A stretch of DNA of 64,000 nt from Secundilactobacillus mixtipabuli (GTDB taxonomy: Bacteria > Bacillota > Bacilli > Lactobacillales > Lactobacillaceae). Location of the stretch: positions 124,001 through 188,000 of the forward strand of contig NZ_BCMF01000001.1 in the NCBI RefSeq assembly GCF_002217925.1. Direction: 5' to 3'. The number at the start of each line of letters is the position of its first letter. Positions within the stretch are counted from its first letter, which is position 1. Both the position numbers and the translations under genes were made by a program. Under the pieces are notes generated by a model. That model was not told where the DNA came from and did not search any database. It was given only the letters and a program-made list of their open reading frames with translations. Positions 20,488 to 27,144 of this stretch are shown in pieces.

Positions 20488-20545
20488 TCCATTCTGTGTT
20501 CAGAGTAACTCATTATGCAGGCGTTCTGGAGCTAATCATCACATG
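20488..20545 (+). repeat. Degenerate partial copy of the structured element at 20589
   Basis: Bases 20488-20535 match the 5' half of the next element almost in step: TTCAGAGTAACTC versus TTCAGGGTAACTC, then TGCAGGCG and GGAGCTA in both. The 3' half is not recognisable, so this looks like a decayed tandem copy. Confidence 0.5.
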
Positions 20546-20588
20546 CAATTCTACTGTGTTGAGTTGTGCTTCTGCCCATTCCGTTTCA

Positions 20589-20728
20589 CGTTCAGGGTAA
20601 CTCGTCGTGCAGGCGCTACGGAGCTAGCACCTGCGCTTCGCTTGGGGCGGATCTCCTCCGTCGCCTGATGATGTAACCGAGCACGAAACGCTCGCTAACA
20701 TCATCGACACCACGATTTACCCTGAACG
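20589..20728 (+). ncRNA. Multibranched structured element A (putative RNA or mobile repeat)
   Basis: 140 bases closed by a perfect 12-bp helix (CGTTCAGGGTAA with TTACCCTGAACG), then TCGTxGTG/CACxACGA. Inside are two arms: CAGGCG..ACGGAG with CTCCGT..CGCCTG, and GATGATGT..CGAGC with GCTCG..ACATCATC. It shares CGGAGCTA, a variable hairpin, GGATCTCCTCCGTC and a further variable hairpin with element B on the other strand. I do not recognise a named RNA family. Confidence 0.5.
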
Positions 20729-20832
20729 CTCCACTGCATTTACACAGCTGACCTTCTGCAACCAAACTGCAGGGTTGCTGACGCAAATACGCTTCTGCAG
20801 AACAGTCCCCTCACAATATCAGCGCAACGGAA

Positions 20833-20992
20833 GGCGCTGGGGCTCAGCGGTGTCGGTGATACTGGGTAGCTGACAGTGGCGAAGCCCTGGCAGATACCCT
20901 AGTATCACGCGAGACGGAGGAGATCCATTTGAGGCGAATAGCCTCAAATTAGCTCCGGAGCGAGCCACCGCGTTCCAGCCCCAAAGCGCCTG
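20833..20992 (-). ncRNA. Multibranched structured element B, related to A, opposite strand
   Basis: Read on the minus strand: outer helix GGCGCT(TT)GGGGCT with AGCCCCAGCGCC, GCGGTG with CACCGC, CGGAG with CTCCG enclosing a perfect ATTTGAGGC/GCCTCAAAT hairpin, then GTGATACT/AGTATCAC with inner GGGTA/TACCC and GGC/GCC. The conserved CGGAGCTA and GGATCTCCTCCGTC occupy the same places as in element A although the hairpin between them is unrelated in sequence. A and B are arranged tail to tail. Function unknown. Confidence 0.5.
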
Positions 20993-21173
20993 AAGTGGAG
21001 CGAAAGCTCGAGGGTTATTAACTATCCACATACTGTTTCATTATACTAGACAATTCCCGTCATTGGAAACGGTCCACCAAATTTCTAATCAAATAAACCG
21101 CCCCAAGCCCCTTACAGCTTAGTGCGGTTCATTATTTGTATAGTGGTATAAACAGCGTAAAAACTAAATTAAA

Positions 21174-22088
21174 TTACTTTGAAATGTTTGAAACTTCGTT
21201 AATAAACCATTTGTTAAAGGCTGCAGCATCGATGTCGACACATACAGAGGCGTTGATCTTGCCATCGTGGTAAGCACCACGAATGTCACCAACCGTTTCA
21301 CCCATTGCTGGGCCTTCGGTTTGAACATCAACCCACATGTCTTCAGTGGTGATTGCTTCTGGGTGAAGCAGGTAGAAGATGGTGTTGACATCGTGCATGG
21401 CAATACCGCTGTCTGAGTTATCACCATCATGAATGATGATATCGTGCAACATGCGGCCAGTCTCGTTTAATTCAGGTAACTTTGCAAGGCTTGCAGGTGT
21501 TAACAAGGCCTTCATGGTAATGTCCAAACCAACCATCACGATTGGCACACCTGAGTTGTAAACGATGCGGGCAGCATGAGGATCAGTGAAGACGTTGAAT
21601 TCAGCGGCACTGGTCATGTTACCTTTACCTAATGAACCACCCATGGCAACGATCCGTTCGATGTTGTCCTTAACTTCTGGGTATTCAGAGAATAGTAAAG
21701 CGATGTTAGTGTACGAACCCGTTGGTACCAGCGTGATTTTTTCGTCACTGGCCATAATGGCGTCGTGAAGTGCTTCAACGGCACTCTTATTCATTGGCTT
21801 TGGCAAATCTTCTGGGAAATCGTATCCCGGCATTCCTGATTCACCATGGATCCGAGCAGCATCTTCGAATGGCTTGATCAATGGTTGCTTGGCACCGGCT
21901 GCCACTGGAATGTCGGAGTTAAAGAACCGAACTAACTTAAGCGCGTTCTTCGTGGTCTTGTCCACCGTAACGTTACCGGCAACAGTAGTGATCAGCTTCA
22001 AATCGATGTTGTCATCGTTGATAGCCATGGTAATTGCAGCTGCATCGTCGATACCAGGATCGGTATCCATGATAATTTTGATTGTCAT
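21174..22088 (-). CDS. Inosine/uridine-preferring nucleoside hydrolase
   Basis: 304-residue Ca-dependent ribohydrolase that splits nucleosides to base and ribose. Signature DTDPGIDDAAAI (8-19) with the metal-binding aspartates, then a VAAGAKQPL loop, the PTGSYTNIALLF segment and HDVNTIFYLLHPE carrying the active-site histidine. GGAGG lies 8 bases before the ATG. It is the second gene of an operon with the purine permease (27-base gap); nucleosides imported by NupC would be substrates, ribose then feeding the pentose phosphate route with RpiA. RihA/RihB/RihC type cannot be decided. Confidence 0.9.
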   Translation of the reverse strand: MTIKIIMDTDPGIDDAAAITMAINDDNIDLKLITTVAGNVTVDKTTKNALKLVRFFNSDIPVAAGAKQPLIKPFEDAARIHGESGMPGYDFPEDLPKPMNKSAVEALHDAIMASDEKITLVPTGSYTNIALLFSEYPEVKDNIERIVAMGGSLGKGNMTSAAEFNVFTDPHAARIVYNSGVPIVMVGLDITMKALLTPASLAKLPELNETGRMLHDIIIHDGDNSDSGIAMHDVNTIFYLLHPEAITTEDMWVDVQTEGPAMGETVGDIRGAYHDGKINASVCVDIDAAAFNKWFINEVSNISK

Positions 22089-22115
22089 AATAATAAGCCT
22101 CCGTACTAAATTTTT

Positions 22116-23429
22116 TTAATGTAGTAAAGCACTTAAAACCAAATCAATGAGAAACAATCCGCCTAACAAATACATTGCTGGACTGACATTTCTGCCATCG
22201 CCGCTAGCCAATCTTAAAATTGGGTAGAAGACGAATCCGAAAGCCAAACCAGTTGAAATACTGTTGGTTAGCGGAATCAGCACAATAATCAGAAACGCCG
22301 GGAACCAAGCAGCAAAGTCGTTCATGTCAATAGAACCAATGGATTCCATCATGAGTGCGCCGGTGATGATGATCACGGGTGCGATTGCGGCTTGCGGGAC
22401 GTACGCCAACAACGGAACGAAGAACATAGAAATGGCGAATAAAACACCAGCAGTGATTGCCATGACACCAGTCCGACCACCGGATTCAATCCCCGAAGCA
22501 CTCTCGGCGGCAGCCACAGTTGGGCTGGTACCAAGACCACCGGAAATCAGTGCGGTAATGGAGCTGGCTCGAAAGGCCTTCTTGAACTTCCGGCTATCAG
22601 GCAGGATTCCCTGCAAGAGCCCCATGGATTCAAACACGAGGATCATGGTCATCGAGAAAGCTGCCAAAATAAACGGAATGGTCAGTACCTTGGAAAAGTC
22701 ACCGTGCATCACGATTTGATGATAGTCGGCTAACCGTGATAAATGAACCGAGACGCTTTCATCATCACGAATGCCTAACACGACACCAAGAACGGTGGTC
22801 ACGACGATTCCAATCAAAAAACTGCCAGGTATCTGCCGTAGGTATAACACCACACTCAGCAAAATGCCGAAGATGGCTAATAACGTTGCGGGCGAGGTCA
22901 TATTACCCAATACAATCAATGAATTCTTCCCAGCAACGATCAGCCCGGCTTTTTCCAGACCAATTTCAACTAAGAATAACCCGATCCCAGCAGTGATCCC
23001 ACTTTTTAGTGAAGCGGGAATCGCCTTGGCCAGTACTGAACTCAAACTGGTAAAGGCAACGATGACGTAAATGGCACTGGCCACAATTGAAATTGCCACC
23101 GCTACCTGCCAAGACATGCCCATGGTGGCACAGATCGTATAGGTGAAAAAGGCGTTGACCCCCATCCCCGGCGTTAAAATCACTGGGGCATTCGCATAGA
23201 AGCCCATGATCAAACAGCCAATGACTGAACTGATAATTGTCGCAAACACACTGAGGTCAGTGGGAATGCCGGCGTCCTTTAAAATCACTGGGTTCACAAT
23301 AATGATGTACGAGATGGCGAAGAAACCCGTCAAACCCGCAATGATTTCTTGCTTCAGTAGTGTCTTATTCTGCCACACTTGTAAGAGCGATAATCGATTC
23401 TTCGCTTCAAGTTGTTGCGCTTGTTTCAT
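22116..23429 (-). CDS. NCS2/AzgA family purine permease
   Basis: 437 residues and about 12-14 helices; a proton-coupled uptake protein for adenine, guanine or hypoxanthine. AzgA-type hallmarks: GLTGFFAISYIIIVNP near the start, TPGMGVNAFFTYTIC, and GTSPTVAAAESASGIESGGRTG in the second half. Operon with the nucleoside hydrolase. A structured leader lies immediately upstream (23431-23535). Substrate choice is inferred from the subfamily. Confidence 0.85.
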   Translation of the reverse strand: MKQAQQLEAKNRLSLLQVWQNKTLLKQEIIAGLTGFFAISYIIIVNPVILKDAGIPTDLSVFATIISSVIGCLIMGFYANAPVILTPGMGVNAFFTYTICATMGMSWQVAVAISIVASAIYVIVAFTSLSSVLAKAIPASLKSGITAGIGLFLVEIGLEKAGLIVAGKNSLIVLGNMTSPATLLAIFGILLSVVLYLRQIPGSFLIGIVVTTVLGVVLGIRDDESVSVHLSRLADYHQIVMHGDFSKVLTIPFILAAFSMTMILVFESMGLLQGILPDSRKFKKAFRASSITALISGGLGTSPTVAAAESASGIESGGRTGVMAITAGVLFAISMFFVPLLAYVPQAAIAPVIIITGALMMESIGSIDMNDFAAWFPAFLIIVLIPLTNSISTGLAFGFVFYPILRLASGDGRNVSPAMYLLGGLFLIDLVLSALLH

Positions 23430-23430
23430 G

Positions 23431-23535
23431 TTAAATAATCCCTATCCTTTCGTCGTTGAGACGGTTGTGATCGGGGTTGCATCGTTATTCCAAACGATGG
23501 GTTTCAGCTGACCTAGGCCAGTTTCGACACCCTAG
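23431..23535 (-). promoter_or_regulatory. Structured leader upstream of the purine permease
   Basis: On the minus strand two hairpins follow each other: CCTAGG pairing with CCTAGG around a 13-base loop, and CATCGTT/AACGATG around TGGAAT, with the conserved-looking GGTTGTGATCGGGGTT complement nearby. A riboswitch or attenuator is possible given the gene downstream, but the core of the classical purine riboswitch is not visible. Confidence 0.3.
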
Positions 23536-23536
23536 G

Positions 23537-23585
23537 CCACAACAGCCCAGACCGAAATATTCATCGATCCGGGCTGTTTGTGGTT
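23537..23585 (-). terminator. Stem-loop after nupC
   Basis: CCACAA-AGCCC pairs with GGGCT-TTGTGG (one bulge) around a long loop, 38 bases past the nupC stop. The minus strand has no T run, so it may be a processing or weak termination signal. Confidence 0.45.
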
Positions 23586-23622
23586 TTAAAACTAAATTAA
23601 TCGACTTATGCGTGAGTGGTGA

Positions 23623-24882
23623 TTACCAAACAAATAAGCCCACGATACCAGCAGATAAGAGTGATACCAAGATACCAGACAATAACATGTAACCAACGTT
23701 CTTAGAAATCAAACCGTTAGTTTGTTTGTCGGCCAAGCCCTTGAAAGCACCGATAATCATACCAGTCGTACTGAAGTTAGCAAATGAAGTCAAGAAGACT
23801 GTCAATTGTGCTTGATAGTGAGCACCGTACATTTGTACGTTGTGAATTGTTGGGGCAATCTTACCCATAACAACGAATTCGTTGGTGACTAACTTCGTCC
23901 CCATGTATTGAGCGAATTGGAACGCATCGTGTACGTTCAGACCCATCAACCATGCAAATGGGAACATGATGATCCCCAAGATATGTTCAAGTGATAACCA
24001 TGGGTTGATCAGGCCTAACAACTTATCGATCAATGCAGCTAAGGCAACGAAGGCGATAACGTTTGCGGCGATGATCAAGATCAAACGGCCGGCACCCAAG
24101 ATAGAATCACCCAAGAATGAGAAGAATGGTTCCTTCTTGCCGCCTTCCATTTCAGCTTCTTCAGCATCAGAACCGCCACCAATTTTGGCAATGGTATCTT
24201 CTTCATCGGTCACCTTAACTGGGTTCAAGATGTTAGTCACAATGATAGCGTTCAAAATGTTCAAAGGAATCGCAGTCAAAACGTAGTTACCAGGAACCAT
24301 TTGAGTATAAGCACCCACAATGGAAGCAGTAATACATGACATCGACATCATAGCCAATGTGACGTTACGTTCTGCACGCATTGATTGAATTTGAAGACGT
24401 GAAACGGCTAGGGCTTCAGTGTTACCAAGGAACATCATTTCAACTGAGAAGAATGATTCGAACTTTGGTTGACCAGTGATAGCTGATAAACCGCGGCCGA
24501 TCCATTTGATGATCCAAGGCAGGAAACCAATGTAAGTTAAGATATCAAACATTGGCACGATCAGTAGGATAGGAAGCAATGCACTTGTAACGAAGTTCAT
24601 TGACTTAGCAGTCCCGCCGAACTGTGGCGTTACCCAGTTAGGTAAGGCGAACACGATACCTTGGTAAGCCACTTGGACTAACCAGTTGAATCCGTTGGCT
24701 GCAGCCTGAACGGCGTCACGGCCCCAAGAGAAACTCGTTAAGATCCAAGCAATGACCAAGTTAAGAACGAGGACAATTGCAGTTGATTTCCAGTTGATCG
24801 TCTTTTTGCTCTTTGAGAACAAGAAAGCGATACCTAGATAAACTAAAACCCCAATAATGTTGACGATTAAGTACATCGACAT
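23623..24882 (-). CDS. nupC: NupC family nucleoside transporter
   Basis: 419-residue concentrative nucleoside transporter (H+ symport). ATG 24880-24882 is chosen because AGAAGG lies 9 bases upstream; the frame stays open further but without a site. Family features: start MSMYLIVNIIGVLVYLGIAFL, PMFDILTYIGFLPWIIKWIG, SVEMMFLGNTEALAVSRLQ and ENEFVVMGK-like TNEFVVMGKIAP, FANFSTTGMIIGAFKGL. It functions with the adjacent purine permease and nucleoside hydrolase. A cre-like site and promoter lie upstream. Confidence 0.92.
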   Translation of the reverse strand: MSMYLIVNIIGVLVYLGIAFLFSKSKKTINWKSTAIVLVLNLVIAWILTSFSWGRDAVQAAANGFNWLVQVAYQGIVFALPNWVTPQFGGTAKSMNFVTSALLPILLIVPMFDILTYIGFLPWIIKWIGRGLSAITGQPKFESFFSVEMMFLGNTEALAVSRLQIQSMRAERNVTLAMMSMSCITASIVGAYTQMVPGNYVLTAIPLNILNAIIVTNILNPVKVTDEEDTIAKIGGGSDAEEAEMEGGKKEPFFSFLGDSILGAGRLILIIAANVIAFVALAALIDKLLGLINPWLSLEHILGIIMFPFAWLMGLNVHDAFQFAQYMGTKLVTNEFVVMGKIAPTIHNVQMYGAHYQAQLTVFLTSFANFSTTGMIIGAFKGLADKQTNGLISKNVGYMLLSGILVSLLSAGIVGLFVW

Positions 24883-25016
24883 TAAAATAAACCTTCTTTC
24901 GTATTTTTGCTGTGCGCAACCGCCCAACCTTTTATGAAAGAAACGCAACCGTTCAAATCGCCCGTTACTTAAAATCAGAATAATGGCACAATACTTCGTA
25001 CCAAACGACAGAAAAG

Positions 25017-25030
25017 TTCAGCGCTTTCAT
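25017..25030 (-). promoter_or_regulatory. cre-like site in the nupC promoter region
   Basis: TGAAAGCGCTGAAC matches the catabolite-responsive element consensus at the first ten positions. It lies upstream of a possible promoter (TTGGTA, 16-base spacer, TATTCT), about 140 bases before the nupC start. CcpA control of nucleoside uptake would fit. Confidence 0.45.
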
Positions 25031-25248
25031 AAACATTCGGACAGATCCACACAACTTCAGTAGTAACCACCACTTACCTCTTTAAAATAAACAAGTAAGC
25101 AAAACTCATTTTACCCTGTTTAAGGGTTTCCGTAAACACACATTCGAAAAATCTATCAAGTAAAACGGTATAAGTTAAAACTTGATGAGTAAAACTAGCC
25201 TTATTAGCCCTCTAAAAAGCGTGGTATAGCTCAATTAAAGGGGAATTT

Positions 25249-25291
25249 AAAAAGGATTTACTATCCAGAACGTGGTTAGTAAATCCTTTTT
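25249..25291. terminator. Perfect bidirectional hairpin between nupC and the putative RNA gene
   Basis: A 15-bp perfect stem (AAAAAGGATTTACTA with its complement) and 13-base loop, A5/T5 at the ends; it can stop transcription in either direction. Confidence 0.75.
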
Positions 25292-25379
25292 CCAAGTGGA
25301 ATGATCCCCTTGAATGTTGCCCCTGCCAAGGAATTACATTATACCATGATTACTAAATAGGTCGTATCGAAAATGAGCC

Positions 25380-25427
25380 AAAAAAAGTAGACTCAAGGTT
25401 GAAATTATTGGTTCATTCATCCTTGAG
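25380..25427 (-). terminator. Intrinsic terminator of the putative RNA gene
   Basis: CTCAAGG-T-TGAA pairs with TTCA-T-CCTTGAG; seven T follow four bases after the stem on the minus strand. Confidence 0.65.
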
Positions 25428-26067
25428 CCCTTATGAAACTTTGTTGGAAGAGACGAAACCGTTTAACCAGCTTACCCGCTTCGTAAACATTAAATTGATA
25501 ATCTATCGCCTCATATACTTATTTCTAGCCAACTGCCGTAATAGTCTTGTCAATGACATATCAGTTTCAATTACCGTTTAACTAGATGAGATGAAACTTT
25601 GAAACTTTTTGAATCTCATGAACTCGACTCTCTACACTCAGGAGGTTATTACATAACCATCGTATAGACCCAGCCTACATCACATTCGAACCCTTTGTAA
25701 CCCCTAAGAAAATATCACTACATCTAAGATATTCGCACGTTTTAGCAGAAACGCTAAGCATATGACTCATATTCAATTAGTGGTGGAACAAAAACCTTAG
25801 GTGGCTAGCGTTCGTTAGAAATCCTCGCGTGAAACATGGTACTTGATGAATCATGTTACCTTGAAACCTTTAAAACTATGAACCTTGTGAATCCTGTGAA
25901 ACTCTTGAACCTTGTTTCGTTGTTTCTGAAACTTTAAACAGTTGGAACCAAACGTCTTTGCTGTTTGTTGCCAATCATTTGTTTCGATCTACAAAACGGG
26001 ATCAATACATAATCGGTAAAACTCTACAACTTGGAACGTCCTGGTACCGGCTTCTTATCTCTTCCAC
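25380..26067 (-). ncRNA. Putative 0.7 kb transcription unit without a protein frame
   Basis: Bounded by a good minus-strand promoter (26074-26102, with a perfect LacI-type operator) and an intrinsic terminator at 25380-25427. Between them no frame longer than about 60 codons with a ribosome binding site exists on either strand. The body contains many TTCA motifs (minus strand), four at exact 9-base intervals (25888-25909 plus 25879) and a second cluster at 25592-25622. It could be a long regulatory RNA or a fully decayed gene whose control signals survived. No known RNA family recognised (not tmRNA, 6S or RNase P). Confidence 0.4.
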
Positions 26068-26073
26068 GGTTAT

Positions 26074-26102
26074 ATAATAACATGAAATGTAACCGGTTAC
26101 AA
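26074..26102 (-). promoter_or_regulatory. Promoter with LacI-family operator, facing left
   Basis: Minus strand TTGTAA, exactly 17 bases, then TATTAT. The palindrome TGTAACCGGTTACA (26088-26101), centred on CG as in LacI/GalR-family operators and close to cre, overlaps the -35 and spacer. A regulator of the ribose or nucleoside type would fit the neighbourhood. Confidence 0.6.
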
Positions 26103-26173
26103 CACAAAAACACCAAATTTTTTAGCGAAATATACACCCATTATTGAGGGCCAATAAAGCCCGATATAACAGT

Positions 26174-26220
26174 AAAGCAGCCCAACAGCCAGTCATGATT
26201 GACCAGCCATTGAGCTGCTT
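26174..26220 (-). terminator. Terminator of rpiA
   Basis: AAGCAGC at 26214-26220 pairs with GCTGCTT complement at 26175-26181 with further inner pairing around GGCTGGTCA/TGACTGGCT; short T run on the minus strand. Confidence 0.55.
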
Positions 26221-26266
26221 AAAATCCTGTTGGGACGGAAACCATCATTGCCCCAATATTTTTAAC

Positions 26267-26947
26267 TTATTTTGTCTTAACGACCGCGCCATCCTGAGTA
26301 CCGATAACGACCGTCTTGGTCATATCCAAGAACAATCCGTGTTCAACAACACCGGTCATATTGCTTAATTCATCCGCCAAATCATAAGGTGCAGCAATCT
26401 TACCCAAGTGAAGGTCAATGATGATGTTGCCTTCATCCGTGTGGAACAATTGGCCATCTTTTTGACGAACTTCTGGCTTGTAGCCCAAGTCAGCCAACCG
26501 CTTAACCAGTTGGTGATGACCGTATGCCAGCACTTCAACGGGTAGTGGGAACTTGCCTAATTGGTCAACAACTTTGCTTTCGTCAACGATCCAGGCACAC
26601 TGTTTCGAGTTCGTAGCAACCAGCTTTTCCCAAGTCTGGGCACCGCCGCCACCCTTAATACCGTTGATTTGTGGGTCAACTTCGTCGGCACCGTCAATGG
26701 TAATGTCGATGGTATCAACGTCGTCCAATGACTTAATTTCCATACCAAGGTTGCGGCCGTATTCAGCCGTCCGGTTAGAAGTTGGTACACCAGTAAAATG
26801 TACGCCGTCCTTTTTAATCCGTTCGCCTAACGCATCCAATAAGTAACGCACCGTGCTACCAGTTCCAAGGCCGACAGTCATGCCGTCTTCAACCAGTTCT
26901 GCGGCCTTGTAGCCAGCGATTTTTTTGAGTTCATCTTGAGTCTTCAT
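26267..26947 (-). CDS. rpiA: Ribose-5-phosphate isomerase A
   Basis: Interconverts ribose-5-P and ribulose-5-P. The 226-residue protein has VGLGTGSTVRYLLDAL, TIDGADEVDPQINGIKGGGGA (substrate loop with catalytic Glu in GADE), WIVDESKVV and GVVEHGLFLDMTKTVVIG near the end. AGGAGG lies 7 bases before the ATG. It lies next to the nucleoside uptake/cleavage genes, so ribose released from nucleosides can enter the phosphoketolase/pentose phosphate route. Confidence 0.95.
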   Translation of the reverse strand: MKTQDELKKIAGYKAAELVEDGMTVGLGTGSTVRYLLDALGERIKKDGVHFTGVPTSNRTAEYGRNLGMEIKSLDDVDTIDITIDGADEVDPQINGIKGGGGAQTWEKLVATNSKQCAWIVDESKVVDQLGKFPLPVEVLAYGHHQLVKRLADLGYKPEVRQKDGQLFHTDEGNIIIDLHLGKIAAPYDLADELSNMTGVVEHGLFLDMTKTVVIGTQDGAVVKTK

Positions 26948-27060
26948 ACGTTTCCTCCTGAGTTAGTAAAACAGTTTTATTAACTTGAATTCCAGATGTT
27001 ATTCTATGCGTTTGTTAGGGGGCGGTCAAGAGCGAAGTATAACTGCTCTGGTATACAAGA

Positions 27061-27091
27061 AACCCCAGCATCATTTACCGATGCTGGGGTC
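27061..27091 (-). terminator. Terminator of the giant adhesin gene
   Basis: Perfect 12-bp stem AACCCCAGCATC-(7)-GATGCTGGGGT, followed on the minus strand by TTTCTTG. Confidence 0.8.
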
Positions 27092-27144
27092 CCTGCTGAT
27101 CTGACTCACTGAAATACGTCAGTTAGCTATTCTTAGAAACCTGA

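Noticed and set aside
21014-21030. DnaA-box-like CTATCCACA near the partition genes
   Set aside because: Only one imperfect box, without a cluster, an A+T-rich unwinding region or dnaA/dnaN nearby; not enough for an origin.
20819-21031. 70-codon minus-strand frame across structured element B
   Set aside because: It follows the helices of the element, has no ribosome binding site and no recognisable protein features; open by chance in a G+C-richer structured region.
22264-22719. 151-codon plus-strand frame inside the purine permease gene
   Set aside because: Antisense shadow of a well-supported membrane protein gene; composition reflects the opposite strand.
25399-25581. 60-codon plus-strand frame in the nupC-rpiA gap
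   Set aside because: No start signal and it begins inside the terminator stem at 25380-25427.
25690-25720. GGGTTCGAAT on the minus strand, resembling a tRNA/tmRNA T-loop
   Set aside because: The flanking five bases do not pair and no acceptor stem, anticodon arm or CCA can be placed around it.
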